This document shows, one piece after another, positions 35,983 to 49,360 of a stretch of DNA of 64,000 nucleotides. The notes below the pieces were generated by a model, which was not told where the DNA came from, did no database searches, and saw only the letters and a list, made by a program, of their open reading frames with translations. The DNA is from Cornus controversa. Its lineage: Eukaryota > Streptophyta > Magnoliopsida > Cornales > Cornaceae. The stretch is from the NCBI GenBank assembly GCA_026545225.1, contig CM048850.1, forward strand, positions 868,001-932,000, in the 5' to 3' direction. The position numbers and the translations under genes are program-made. Every line of letters begins with the position of its first letter. Within the stretch, counting starts at the first letter, position 1.

Positions 35983-37307
35983 TTTGAGTGGTTTTGATTT
36001 TAAAAGTCCCATTCCAAGAGAAAGCATTGATTTGTGCCAAATTCGACCGTTTAGACGTCGAAAAGAAACAACGAGCATGTCGATCCCAACTTGATCCTGT
36101 TCTGTTTGAGTCATTTTATTCAATACCAGCAATTCGTAGCAAAAATTGTGCATGATCACAACTGTAGGATGCTTTGTGACGAATTTGACCGTCTAGACAT
36201 CCAAAAGAAAGGAGCAAGTCAACAACGATTTTAAACTTGCATTGTCTGAGTTGCTTCGACTCGAAAAGTGCCATTCCAGGAGAAATTATGTCGTGCGTTG
36301 CTTTTTCCCGAATTTGACCGTCTGGAAGTCCGAAAGAAACAATGTGCACGTCAATCCGGTCTCCATCCATTTTTGTTTGATTTGTTCTTATTCGAAAAGA
36401 CCCATTCCAAGAAGAAACCTTGCACGATCATAAACCGTGCGGTGTTTTGTGCCAGATTCTACCGTCCTGACTTGCAGAAGAAATGAGCATCGCAACAACG
36501 ATTTTAAACTAGTTTCGTTTGAGTTGTTTTGATTCGAAAAGTCCCATTCCTTGAGAAATCTTGCCACAATCAGTTTCGTATGTTACTTTTTGCGAAACTC
36601 CACCGGTTTGATGTCCAAAAGAAATGACAAGCACGTTGATCAGATCTTCATCCTTCTTTTTTTGAGTAGTTATGAATCCAAGTGAGCAACTCCGTGTAGA
36701 AATCGTGTATGATAACAACCTTGTGCTGCTTTGTGCCAACTTTGATTGTCTGCACGTTTAAAAGGAACAATGAGCAAGCTATCAACGATTTAAAGTAGTT
36801 TTGTTTGAGTTATTTTGATTCGAGAAGCCCCATTCCTAGAGAAATCGTGCCACAATCAGAATTGTCCGTTGCTGGTTGCCAAATTAGACTGTCAAGACGT
36901 CCCAAAGAAACGACGAGCATGTCGATCCGATCTTCATCATGTTTAGTTTGAGTTGTTATGAATCGAAAAGAACAATTCCTTGCAAAAATCAAGCATGACA
37001 ATAACAGTTTTAAACTAGCTTTGTTTGAGATGCTTTGATTTAAAAAGTCCCATTCCTAGAGAAATTGTGCCATAATTAAAATCGTACGTTGCTTTTTCCT
37101 GAATTCGACCGTCTGGACGTCAAAAGCAAACAATGATCGTGCCAATCCGATCTTCATCCTATTTTGTTTAAGTCGTTCTGATTCAGAAAAAGCAATTCGT
37201 TATAGAAATGGTTCGTGATCACAACCGTATGGTGCTTTGTGCCAAAATCGACCATATGTACATCTGAAAGAAATGGGCATTGCAACAACAATTTTGAACT
37301 AGGTTCA
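35983..37307. repeat. HOR unit u27, 21-bp deletion (1325 bp)
   Basis: Junction after 36023. Unlike u20 and u23 it has AAAGTGCCATTCC in A2 and GAATCCAAG in B3, so the deletion has been combined with a different haplotype. Confidence 0.9.
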
Positions 37308-38653
37308 TTTGAGTGGTTTTGATTTTAAAAGTCCCATTCCAAGAGAAATCGTGCTATACTCAGAATCAAGCATTGCTTTGTGCCAAATTCGACCATTTAG
37401 ACGTCGAAAAAAAACAACGAGCATGTCGATCCCAACTTGATCCTGTTCTGTTTGAGTCATGTTATTCTATACCAGCAATTCGTAGCAGAAATTGTGCATG
37501 ATCACAACTGTAGGATGCTTTGTGACGAATTCGACCGTCTAGATATCCAAAAGAAAGGAGCAAGTCAACAACGATTTTAAACTTGCATTGTCTGAGTTGC
37601 TTCGACTCGAAAAGTGCCATTCCAGGAGAAATTATGTCGTGCGTTGCTTTTTCCCGAATTTGACCGTCTGGAAGTCCGAAAGAAACAATGTGCACGTCAA
37701 TCCGGTCTCCATCCATTTTTGTTTGATTTGTTCTTATTCGAAAAGACCCATTCCAAGAAGAAACCTAGCACGATCATAAACCGTGCGGTGTTTTGTGCCA
37801 GATTCTACCGTCTTGACTTGCAGAAGAAATGAGCATCGCAACAACGATTTTAAACTAGTTTCGTTTGAGTTGTTTTGATTCGAAAATTCACATTCCTTGA
37901 GAAATCTTGCCACAATCAGTTTCGTATGTTACTTTTTGCGAAACTCCACCGGTTTGATGTCCAAAAGAAATGACAAGCACGTTGATCAGATCTTCATCCT
38001 TCTTTTTTTGAGTAGTTATGAATCAAAGTGAGCAACTCCGTGTAGAAATCGTGTATGATAACAACCTTGTGCTGCTTTGTGCCAACTTTGATTGTCTGCA
38101 CGTTTAAAAGGAACAATGAGCAAGCTATCAACGATTTAAAGTAGTTTTGTTTGAGTTATTTTGATTCGAGAAGCCCCATTCCTAGAGAAATCGTGCCACA
38201 ATCAGAATTGTCCGTTGCTGGTTGCCAAATTAGACTGTCAAGACGTCCCAAAGAAACGACGAGCATGTCGATCCGATCTTCATCATGTTTTGTTTGAGTT
38301 GTTATGAATCGAAAAGAACAATTCCTTGCAGAAATCAAGCATGACAACAACAGTTTTAAACTAGCTTAGTTTGAGATGCTTTGATTTAAAAAGTCCCATT
38401 CCTAGACAAATTGTGCCATAATTAAAATCGTACGTTGCTTTTTCCCGAATTCGACCGTCTGGACGTCAAAAGCAAACAATGATCGTGCCAATCCGATCTT
38501 CATCCTATTTTGTTTAAGTCGTTCTGATTTTGAAAAAGCAATTCGTTATAGAAATGGTTCGTGATCACAACCGTATGGTGCTTTGTGCCAAAATCGACCA
38601 TATGTACATCTGAAAGAAATGGGCATTGCAACAACAATTTTGAACTAGCTTCA
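37308..38653. repeat. HOR unit u28 (1346 bp)
   Basis: u25-type haplotype, plus GATTTTGAAAAAG in B5. First half of the material copied into u30 and nearly all of u31. Confidence 0.9.
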
Positions 38654-39978
38654 TTTGAGTGGTTTTGATTTTAAAAGTCCCATTCCAAGAGAAAGCATTG
38701 ATTTGTGCCAAATTCGACCGTTTAGACGTCGAAAAGAAACAACGAGCATGTCGATCCCAACTTGATCCTGTTCTGTTTGAGTCATTTTATTCAATACCAG
38801 CAATTCGTAGCAAAAATTGTGCATGATCACAACTGTAGGATGCTTTGTGACGAATTTGACCGTCTAGACATCCAAAAGAAAGGAGCAAGTCAACAACGAT
38901 TTTAAACTTGCATTGTCTGAGTTGCTTCGACTCGAAAAGTGCCATTCCAGGAGAAATTATGTCGTGCGTTGCTTTTTCCCGAATTTGACCGTCTGGAAGT
39001 CCGAAAGAAACAATGTGCACGTCAATCCGGTCTCCATCCATTTTTGTTTGATTTGTTCTTATTCGAAAAGACCCATTCCAAGAAGAAACCTTGCACGATC
39101 ATAAACCGTGCGGTGTTTTGTGCCAGATTCTACCGTCCTGACTTGCAGAAGAAATGAGCATCGCAACAACGATTTTAAACTAGTTTCGTTTGAGTTGTTT
39201 TGATTCGAAAAGTCCCATTCCTTGAGAAATCTTGCCACAATCAGTTTCGTATGTTACTTTTTGCGAAACTCCACCGGTTTGATGTCCAAAAGAAATGACA
39301 AGCACGTTGATCAGATCTTCATCCTTCTTTTTTTGAGTAGTTATGAATCCAAGTGAGCAACTCCGTGTAGAAATCGTGTATGATAACAACCTTGTGCTGC
39401 TTTGTGCCAACTTTGATTGTCTGCACGTTTAAAAGGAACAATGAGCAAGCTATCAACGATTTAAAGTAGTTTTGTTTGAGTTATTTTGATTCGAGAAGCC
39501 CCATTCCTAGAGAAATCGTGCCACAATCAGAATTGTCCGTTGCTGGTTGCCAAATTAGATTGTCAAGACGTCCCAAAGAAACGACGAGCATGTCGATCCG
39601 ATCTTCATCATGTTTAGTTTGAGTTGTTATGAATCGAAAAGAACAATTCCTTGCAAAAATCAAGCATGACAATAACAGTTTTAAACTAGCTTTGTTTGAG
39701 ATGCTTTGATTTAAAAAGTCCCATTCCTAGAGAAATTGTGCCATAATTAAAATCGTACGTTGCTTTTTCCTGAATTCGACCGTCTGGACGTCAAAAGCAA
39801 ACAATGATCGTGCCAATCCGATCTTCATCCTATTTTGTTTAAGTCGTTCTGATTCAGAAAAAGCAATTCGTTATAGAAATGGTTCGTGATCACAACCGTA
39901 TGGTGCTTTGTGCCAAAATCGACCATATGTACATCTGAAAGAAATGGGCATTGCAACAACAATTTTGAACTAGGTTCA
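38654..39978. repeat. HOR unit u29, 21-bp deletion (1325 bp)
   Basis: Junction after 38694. Copy of u27; TTAGATTGTC in A4 differs. Confidence 0.9.
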
Positions 39979-41324
39979 TTTGAGTGGTTTTGATTTTAAA
40001 AGTCCCATTCCAAGAGAAATCGTGCTATACTCAGAATCAAGCATTGCTTTGTGCCAAATTCGACCATTTAGACGTCGAAAAAAAACAACGAGCATGTCGA
40101 TCCCAACTTGATCCTGTTCTGTTTGAGTCATGTTATTCTATACCAGCAATTCGTAGCAGAAATTGTGCATGATCACAACTGTAGGATGCTTTGTGACGAA
40201 TTCGACCGTCTAGATATCCAAAAGAAAGGAGCAAGTCAACAACGATTTTAAACTTGCGTTGTCTGAGTTGCTTCGACTCGAAAAGTCCCATTCCAGGAGA
40301 AATTATGTCGTGCGTTGCTTTTTCCCGAATTTGACCGTCTGGAAGTCCGAAAGAAACAATGTGCACGTCAATCCGGTCTCCATCCATTTTTGTTTGATTT
40401 GTTCTTATTCGAAAAGACCCATTCCAAGAAGAAACCTAGCACGATCATAAACCGTGCGGTGTTTTGTGCCAGATTCTACCGTCCTGACTTGCAGAAGAAA
40501 TGAGCATCGCAACAACGATTTTAAACTAGTTTCGTTTGAGTTGTTTTGATTCGAAAAGTCCCATTCCTTGAGAAATCTTGCCACAATCAGTTTCGTATGT
40601 TACTTTTTGCGAAACTCCACCGGTTTGATGTCCAAAAGAAATGACAAGCACGTTGATCAGATCTTCATCCTTCTTTTTTTGAGTAGTTATGAATCCAAGT
40701 GAGCAACTCCGTGTAGAAATCGTGTATGATAACAACCTTGTGCTGCTTTGTGCCAACTTTGATTGTCTGCACGTTTAAAAGGAACAATGAGCAAGCTATC
40801 AACGATTTAAAGTAGTTTTGTTTGAGTTATTTTGATTCGAGAAGCCCCATTCCTAGAGAAATCGTGCCACAATCAGAATTGTCCGTTGCTGGTTGCCAAA
40901 TTAGACTGTCAAGACGTCCCAAAGAAACGACGAGCATGTCGATCCGATCTTCATCATGTTTAGTTTGAGTTGTTATGAATCGAAAAGAACAATTCCTTGC
41001 AAAAATCAAGCATGACAATAACAGTTTTAAACTAGCTTTGTTTGAGATGCTTTGATTTAAAAAGTCCCATTCCTAGAGAAATTGTGCCATAATTAAAATC
41101 GTACGTTGCTTTTTCCTGAATTCGACCGTCTGGACGTCAAAAGCAAACAATGATCGTGCCAATCCGATCTTCATCCTATTTTGTTTAAGTCGTTCTGATT
41201 CAGAAAAAGCAATTCGTTATAGAAATGGTTCGTGATCACAACCGTATGGTGCTTTGTGCCAAAATCGACCATATGTACATCTGAAAGAAATGGGCATTGC
41301 AACAACAATTTTGAACTAGCTTCA
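39979..41324. repeat. HOR unit u30, mosaic (1346 bp)
   Basis: A1-B1 match u28; A2 has CTTGCGTTGTCTG and AAAGTCCCATTCC, unlike u28 and u29; B2 has CCTAGCACG (u28-like) then CCGTCCTGAC (u29-like) and continues as u27/u29 through B3 and A4. At least two source switches. Confidence 0.85.
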
Positions 41325-42670
41325 TTTGAGTGGTTTTGATTTTAAAAGTCCCATTCCAAGAGAAATCGTGCTATACTCAGAATCAAGCATTGCTTTGTGC
41401 CAAATTCGACCATTTAGACGTCGAAAAAAAACAACGAGCATGTCGATCCCAACTTGATCCTGTTCTGTTTGAGTCATGTTATTCTATACCAGCAATTCGT
41501 AGCAGAAATTGTGCATGATCACAACTGTAGGATGCTTTGTGACGAATTCGACCGTCTAGATATCCAAAAGAAAGGAGCAAGTCAACAACGATTTTAAACT
41601 TGCATTGTCTGAGTTGCTTCGACTCGAAAAGTGCCATTCCAGGAGAAATTATGTCGTGCGTTGCTTTTTCCCGAATTTGACCGTCTGGAAGTCCGAAAGA
41701 AACAATGTGCACGTCAATCCGGTCTCCATCCATTTTTGTTTGATTTGTTCTTATTCGAAAAGACCCATTCCAAGAAGAAACCTAGCACGATCATAAACCG
41801 TGCGGTGTTTTGTGCCAGATTCTACCGTCTTGACTTGCAGAAGAAATGAGCATCGCAACAACGATTTTAAACTAGTTTCGTTTGAGTTGTTTTGATTCGA
41901 AAATTCACATTCCTTGAGAAATCTTGCCACAATCAGTTTCGTATGTTACTTTTTGCGAAACTCCACCGGTTTGATGTCCAAAAGAAATGACAAGCACGTT
42001 GATCAGATCTTCATCCTTCTTTTTTTGAGTAGTTATGAATCAAAGTGAGCAACTCCGTGTAGAAATCGTGTATGATAACAACCTTGTGCTGCTTTGTGCC
42101 AACTTTGATTGTCTGCACGTTTAAAAGGAACAATGAGCAAGCTATCAACGATTTAAAGTAGTTTTGTTTGAGTTATTTTGATTCGAGAAGCCCCATTCCT
42201 AGAGAAATCGTGCCACAATCAGAATTGTCCGTTGCTGGTTGCCAAATTAGACTGTCAAGACGTCCCAAAGAAACGACGAGCATGTCGATCCGATCTTCAT
42301 CATGTTTTGTTTGAGTTGTTATGAATCGAAAAGAACAATTCCTTGCAGAAATCAAGCATGACAACAACAGTTTTAAACTAGCTTAGTTTGAGATGCTTTG
42401 ATTTAAAAAGTCCCATTCCTAGACAAATTGTGCCATAATTAAAATCGTACGTTGCTTTTTCCCGACTTCGACCGTCTGGACGTCAAAAGCAAACAATGAT
42501 CGTGCCAATCCGATCTTCATCCTATTTTGTTTAAGTCGTTCTGATTCAGAAAAAGCAATTCTTTATAGAAATGGTGCGTGATCACAACCGTATGGGGCTT
42601 TGTGCCAAAATCGACCATATATACATCTGAAAGAAATGGGCAGTGCAACAACAATTTTGAACTAGGTTCA
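41325..42670. repeat. HOR unit u31 (1346 bp)
   Basis: Near copy of u28 at +4017 bp through B4; A5-B5 differ (CCCGACTTCGACC, TATGGGGCTTTG, ATATACATC). Confidence 0.9.
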
Positions 42671-44017
42671 TTTGAGTGGTTTTGATTTTAAAAGTCCCAT
42701 TCCAAGAGAAATCGTGCTATACTCAGAATCAAGCATTGCTTTGTGCCAAATTCGACCGTTTAGACGTCGAAAAGAAACAACGAGCATGTCGATCCCAACT
42801 TGATCCTGTTCTGTTTGAGTCATGTTATTCAATACCAGCAATTCGTAGCAGAAATTGTGCATGATCACAACTGTAGGATGCTTTGTGACGAATACAACCG
42901 TCTAGACATCCAAAAGAAAGGAGCAAGTCAACAACGATTTTAAACTTGCATTGTCTGAGTTGCTTCGACTCGGAAAGTCCCATTCCAGGAGAAATTATGT
43001 CGTGCATTGCTTTTTCCCGAATTTGACCGTGTGGAAGTCCGAAAGAAACAATGTGCACGTCAATCCGGTCTCCATCCATTTTTGTTTGATTTGTTCTTAT
43101 TCGAAAAGACCCATTCCAAGAAGAAACCTTGCACGATCATAAACCGTGCGGTGCGTTGTGCCAGATTCTACCATCTTGACTTGCAGAAGAAATGAGCATC
43201 GCAACAACGATTTTAAACTAGTTTCGTTTGAGTTGTTTTGATTCGAAAATTCACATTCCTTGAGAAATCTTGTCACAATCAGTTTCGTATGTTACTTTTT
43301 GCGAAACTCCACCGGTTTGATGTCCAAAAGAAATGACAAGCACGTTGATCAGATCTTCATCCTTCTTTTTTTGAGTAGTTATGAATCAAAGTGAGCAACT
43401 CCGTGTAGAAATCGTGTATGATAACAACCTTGTGCTGCTTTGTGCCAACTTTGATTGTCTGGACGTTTAAAAGGAACAATGAGCAAGCTATCAACGATTT
43501 AAAGTAGTTTTGTTTGAGTTATTTTGATTCGAGAAGCCCCATTCCTAGAGAAATCGTGCCACAATCAGAATTGTCCGTTGCTGGTTGCCAAATTAGACTG
43601 TCAAGACGTCCCAAAGAAACGACGAGCATGTCGATCCGATCTTCATCATGTTTTGTTTGAGTTGTTATGAATCGAAAAGAACAATTCCTTGCAGAAATCA
43701 AGCATGACAACAACAGTTTTAAACTAGCTTTGTTTGAGATGCTTTGATTTAGAAAGTCCCATTCCTAGAGAAATTGTGCCATTATTAAAATCGTACGTTG
43801 CTTTTTCCCGAATTCGACCGTCTGGACGTCAAAAGCAAACAATGATCGTGCCCAATCTGATCTTCAGCCTATTTTGTTTAAGTCATTCTGATTTAGAAAA
43901 AGCAATTCTTTATAGAAATGGTGCGTGATCACAACCGTATGGTGCTTTGTGCCAAAATCGACCATATGTACATCTGAAAGAAATGGGCATTGCAACAACA
44001 ATTTTGAACTAGCTTCA
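42671..44017. repeat. HOR unit u32 (1347 bp)
   Basis: Private CGAATACAACC, GTGTGGAAG, GGTGCGTTGTGCC, CTTGTCACAATC and CCATTATTAAAATC. Extra C in A5, and a deleted unit follows. Confidence 0.9.
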
Positions 44018-45342
44018 TTTGAGTGGTTTTGATTTTAAAAGTCCCATTCCAAGAGAAAGCATTGATTTGTGCCAAATTCGACCGTTTAGACGTCGAAAAG
44101 AAACAACGAGCATGTCGATCCCAACTTGATCCTATTCTCTTTGAGTCATTTTATTCAATACCAGCAATTCGTAGCAGAAATTGTGCATGATCACAACTGT
44201 AAGATGCTTTGTGACGAATTCGACCGTCTAGACATCCAAAAGAAAGTAGCAAGTCAACAACGATTTTAAACTTGCTTTGTCTGAGTTGCTTCGACTCGAA
44301 AACTCCCATTCCAGGAGAAATTATGTCGTGCGTTTCTTTTTCCCAAATTCGACTGTCTGGAAGTCCAAAAGAAACAATGTGCACGTCAATCCGGTCTCCA
44401 TCCATTTTTGTTTGATTTGTTCTTATTCGAAAAGACCCATTCCAAGAAGAAACCTTGCACGATCATAAACCGTGCGGTGTTTTGTGCCAGATTCTACCAT
44501 CTTGACTTGCAGAAGAAATGAGTATCGCAACAACGATTTTAAACTAGTTTCGTTTGAGTTGTTTTGATTCGAAAAGTCCGATTCCTTGAGAAATCTTGCC
44601 ACAATCAGTTTCGTATGTTGCTTTTTGCGAAACTCCACCAGTTTGATGTCCAAAAGAAATGACAAGCACGTTGATCAGATCTTCATCCTACTTTTTTTGA
44701 GTAGTTATGAATCAAAGTGAGCAACTCCGTGTAGAAATCGTGTATGATAACAACCTTGTGCTGCTTTGTGCCAACTTTGATTGTCTGCACGTTTAAAAGG
44801 AACAATGAGCAAGCTATCAACGATTTAAAGTAGTTTTGTTTGAGTTATTTTGATTCGAGAAGCCCCATTCCTAGAGAAATCGTGCCACAATCAGAATTGT
44901 CCGTTGCTGGTTGCCAAATTAGACTGTCAAGACGTCCCAAAGAAACGACGAGCATGTCGATCCGATCTTCATCATGTTTTGTTTGAGTTGTTATGAATCG
45001 AAAAGAACAATTCCTTGCAGAAATCAAGCATGACAACAACAGTTTTAAACTAGCTTAGTTTGAGATGCTTTGATTTAAAAAGTCCCATTCCTAGACAAAT
45101 TGTGCCATAATTAAAATCGTACGTTGCTTTTTCCCGAATTCGACCGTCTGGACGTCAAAAGCAAACAATGATCGTGCCAATCCGATCTTCATCCTATTTT
45201 GTTTAAGTCGTTCTGATTCAGAAAAAGCAATTCTTTATAGAAATGGTGCGTGATCACAACCGTATGGGGCTTTGTGCCAAAATCGACCATATGTACATCT
45301 GAAAGAAATGGGCAGTGCAACAACAATTTTGAACTAGGTTCA
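44018..45342. repeat. HOR unit u33, 21-bp deletion (1325 bp)
   Basis: Junction after 44058. Private pair with u36: CTATTCTCTTTGAG, GACTGTCTGGAAGTCCAAAAG-type A2 with CCAAAAGAAAC in place of CCGAAAGAAAC. Confidence 0.9.
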
Positions 45343-46688
45343 TTTGAGTGGTTTTGATTTTAAAAGTCCCATTCCAAGAGAAATCGTGCTATACTCAGAA
45401 TCAAGCATTGCTTTGTGCCAAATTCGACCGTTTAGACGTCGAAAAGAAACAACGAGCATGTCGATCCCAACTTGATCCTGTTCTGTTTGAGTCATGTTAT
45501 TCAATACCAGCAATTCGTAGCAGAAATTGTGCATGATCACAACTGTAGGATGCTTTGTGACGAATACGACCGTCTAGACATCCAAAAGAAAGGAGCAAGT
45601 CAACAACGATTTTAAACTTGCATTGTCTGAGTTGCTTCGACTCGAAAAGTGCCATTCCAGGAGAAATTATGTCGTGCGTTGCTTTTTCCCGAATTTGACC
45701 GTCTGGAAGTCCGAAAGAAACAATGTGCACGTCAATCCGGTCTCCATCCATTTTTGTTTGATTTGTTCTTATTCGAAAAGACCCATTCCAAGAAGAGACC
45801 TTACACGATCATAAACCGTGCGGTGTTTTGTGCCAGATTCTACCGTCCTGACTTGCAGAAGAAATGAGCATCGCAACAACGATTTTAAACTAGTTTCGTT
45901 TGAGTTGTTTTGATTCGAAAAGTCCCATTCCTTGAGAAATCTTGCCACAATCAGTTTCGTATGTTACTTTTTGCGAAACTCCACCGGTTTGATGTCCAAA
46001 AGAAATGACAAGCACGTTGATCAGATCTTCATCCTTCTTTTTTTGAGTAGTTATGAATCCAAGTGAGCAACTCCGTGTAGAAATCGTGTATGATAACAAC
46101 CTTGTGCTGCTTTGTGCCAACTTTGATTGTCTGCACGTTTAAAAGGAACAATGAGCAAGCTATCAACGATTTAAAGTAGTTTTGTTTGAGTTATTTTGAT
46201 TCGAGAAGCCCCATTCCTAGAGAAATCGTGCCACAATCAGAATTGTCCGTTGCTGGTTGCCAAATTAGACTGTCAAGACGTCCCAAAGAAACGACGAGCA
46301 TGTCGATCCGATCTTCATCATGTTTAGTTTGAGTTGTTATGAATCGAAAAGAACAATTCCTTGCAAAAATCAAGCATGACAATAACAGTTTTAAACTAGC
46401 TTTGTTTGAGATGCTTTGATTTAAAAAGTCCCATTCCTAGAGAAATTGTGCCATAATTAAAATCGTACGTTGCTTTTTCCCGAATTCGACCGTCTGGACG
46501 TCAAAAGCAAACAATGATCGTGCCGATCCGATCTTCATCCTATTTTGTTTAAGTCCTTCTGATTCAGAAAAAGCAATTCGTTATAGAAATGGTTCGTGAT
46601 CACAACCGTATGGTGCTTTGTGCCAAAATCGACCATATGTACATCTGAAAGAAATGGGCATTGCAACAACAATTTTGAACTAGGTTCA
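45343..46688. repeat. HOR unit u34 (1346 bp)
   Basis: CGAATACGACC in B1, AAGAGACCTTACACG and CCGTCCTGAC in B2, GAATCCAAG in B3, GTGCCGATCC in A5, AAGTCCTTCTG in B5; all shared with u37. Confidence 0.9.
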
Positions 46689-48035
46689 TTTGAGTGGTTT
46701 TGATTTTAAATGTCCCATTCCAAGAGAAATCGTGCTATACTCAGAATCAAGCATTGCTTTGTGCCAAATTCGACCATTTAGACGTCGAAAAAAAACAACG
46801 AGCATGTCGATCCCAACTTGATCCTGTTCTGTTTGAGTCATGTTATTCTATACCAGCAATTCGTAGCAGAAATTGTGCATGATCACAACTGTAGGATGCT
46901 TTGTGACGAATTCGACCGTCTAGACATCCAAAAGAAAGGAGCAAGTCAACAACGATTTTAAACTTGCATTGTCTGAGTTGCTTCGACTCGAAAAGTGCCA
47001 TTCCAGGAGAAATTATGTCGTGCGTTGCTTTTTCCCGAATTTGACCGTCTGGAAGTCCGAAAGAAACAATGTGCACGTCAATCCGGTCTCCATCCATTTT
47101 TGTTTGATTTGTTCTTATTCGAAAAGACCCATTCCAAGAAGAAACCTAGCACGATCATAAACCGTGCGGTGTTTTGTGCCAGATTCTACCGTCTTGACTT
47201 GCAGAAGAAATGAGCATCGCAACAACGATTTTAAACTAGTTTCGTTTGAGTTGTTTTGATTCGAAAATTCCCATTCCTTGAGAAATCTTGCCACAATCAG
47301 TTTCGTATGTTACTTTTTGCGAAACTCCACCAGTTTGATGTCCAAAAGAAATGACAAGCACGTTGATCAGATCTTCATCCTTCTTTTTTTGAGTAGTTAT
47401 GAATCAAAGTGAGCAACTCCGTGTAGAAATCGTGTATGATAACAACCTTGTGCTGCTTTGTGCCAACTTTGATTGTCTGGACGTTTAAAAAGAACAATGT
47501 GCAAGCTATCAACGATTTAAAGTAGTTTTGTTTGAGTTATTTTGATTCGAGAAGCCCCATTCCTAGAGAAATCGTGCCACAATCAGAATTGTCCGTTGCT
47601 GGTTGACAAATTAGACTGTCAAGACGTCCCAAAGAAACGACGAGCATGTCGATCCGATCTTCATCATGTTTTGTTTGAGTTGTTATGAATCGAAAAGAAC
47701 AATTCCTTGCAGAAATCAAGCATGACAACAACAGTTTTAAACTAGCTTTGTTTGAGATGCTTTGATTTAGAAAGTCCCATTCCTAGAGAAATTGTGCCAT
47801 AATTAAAATCGTACGTTGCTTTTTCCCGAATTCGACCGTCTGGACGTCAAAAGCAAACAATGATCGTGCCCAATCTGATCTTCAGCCTATTTTGTTTAAG
47901 TCATTCTGATTTAGAAAAAGCAATTCTTTATAGAAATGGTGCGTGATCACAACCGTATGGTGCTTTGTGCCAAAATCGACCATATGTACATCTGAAAGAA
48001 ATGGGCATTGCAACAACAATTTTGAACTAGCTTCA
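46689..48035. repeat. HOR unit u35 (1347 bp)
   Basis: TTTTAAATGTCCC in A1, run of eight A, CACCAGTTTG in A3, AAAAAGAACAATGTGC in B3, GGTTGACAAATT in A4, extra C in A5. Confidence 0.9.
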
Positions 48036-49360
48036 TTTGAGTGGTTTTGATTTTAAAAGTCCCATTCCAAGAGAAAGCATTGATTTGTGCCAAATTCGAC
48101 CGTTTAGACGTCGAAAAGAAACAACGAGCATGTCGATCCCAACTTGATCCTATTCTCTTTGAGTCATTTTATTCAATACCAGCAATTCGTAGCAGAAATT
48201 GTGCATGATCACAACTGTAAGATGCTTTGTGACGAATTCGACCGTCTAGACATCCAAAAGAAAGTAGCAAGTCAACAACGATTTTAAACTTGCTTTGTCT
48301 GAGTTGCTTCGACTCGAAAACTCCCATTCCAGGAGAAATTATGTCGTGCGTTTCTTTTTCCCAAATTCGACTGTCTGGAAGTCCAAAAGAAACAATGTGC
48401 ACGTCAATCCGGTCTCCATCCATTTTTGTTTGATTTGTTCTTATTCGAAAAGACCCATTCCAAGAAGAAACCTTGCACGATCATAAACCGTGCGGTGTTT
48501 TGTGCCAGATTCTACCATCTTGACTTGCAGAAGAAATGAGTATCGCAACAACGATTTTAAACTAGTTTCGTTTGAGTTGTTTTGATTCGAAAAGTCCGAT
48601 TCCTTGAGAAATCTTGCCACAATCAGTTTCGTATGTTGCTTTTTGCGAAACTCCACCAGTTTGATGTCCAAAAGAAATGACAAGCACGTTGATCAGATCT
48701 TCATCCTACTTTTTTTGAGTAGTTATGAATCAAAGTGAGCAACTCCGTGTAGAAATCGTGTATGATAACAACCTTGTGCTGCTTTGTGCCAACTTTGATT
48801 GTCTGCACGTTTAAAAGGAACAATGAGCAAGCTATCAACGATTTAAAGTAGTTTTGTTTGAGTTATTTTGATTCGAGAAGCCCCATTCCTAGAGAAATCG
48901 TGCCACAATCAGAATTGTCCGTTGCTGGTTGCCAAATTAGACTGTCAAGACGTCCCAAAGAAACGACGAGCATGTCGATCCGATCTTCATCATGTTTTGT
49001 TTGAGTTGTTATGAATCGAAAAGAACAATTCCTTGCAGAAATCAAGCATGACAACAACAGTTTTAAACTAGCTTAGTTTGAGATGCTTTGATTTAAAAAG
49101 TCCCATTCCTAGACAAATTGTGCCATAATTAAAATCGTACGTTGCTTTTTCCCGAATTCGACCGTCTGGACGTCAAAAGCAAACAATGATCGTGCCAATC
49201 CGATCTTCATCCTATTTTGTTTAAGTCGTTCTGATTCAGAAAAAGCAATTCTTTATAGAAATGGTGCGTGATCACAACCGTATGGGGCTTTGTGCCAAAA
49301 TCGACCATATGTACATCTGAAAGAAATGGGCAGTGCAACAACAATTTTGAACTAGGTTCA
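48036..49360. repeat. HOR unit u36, 21-bp deletion (1325 bp)
   Basis: Junction after 48076. Copy of u33 at +4018 bp. Confidence 0.9.

Larger units (their letters stand above)
35983..38653. repeat. 2671-bp segmental duplication, copy 1 (u27+u28)
   Basis: A deleted 1325-bp unit followed by a 1346-bp unit. Diagnostic bases repeat 2671 bp downstream, including the 21-bp deletion junction, CCGTCCTGAC in B2 of the deleted unit, GAATCCAAG in B3, and the run of eight A with TTCTATACC in the second unit. Confidence 0.85.
38654..41324. repeat. 2671-bp segmental duplication, copy 2 (u29+u30)
   Basis: Unit u29 matches u27 closely (one visible change: TTAGATTGTC near 39556). Unit u30 matches u28 only in its first part, then differs in A2 and from late B2 onward carries u27/u29-type bases, so the second half of this copy has been overwritten. 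Confidence 0.75.
44018..48035. repeat. 4018-bp segmental duplication, copy 1 (u33-u35)
   Basis: Three units (1325 + 1346 + 1347 bp). Private markers repeated 4018 bp downstream include CTATTCTCTTTGAG near 44131, AAGAGACCTTACACG near 45792, GTGCCGATCCGATC near 46521, TTTTAAATGTCCC near 46706 and GGTTGACAAATTAG near 47603. Confidence 0.9.
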
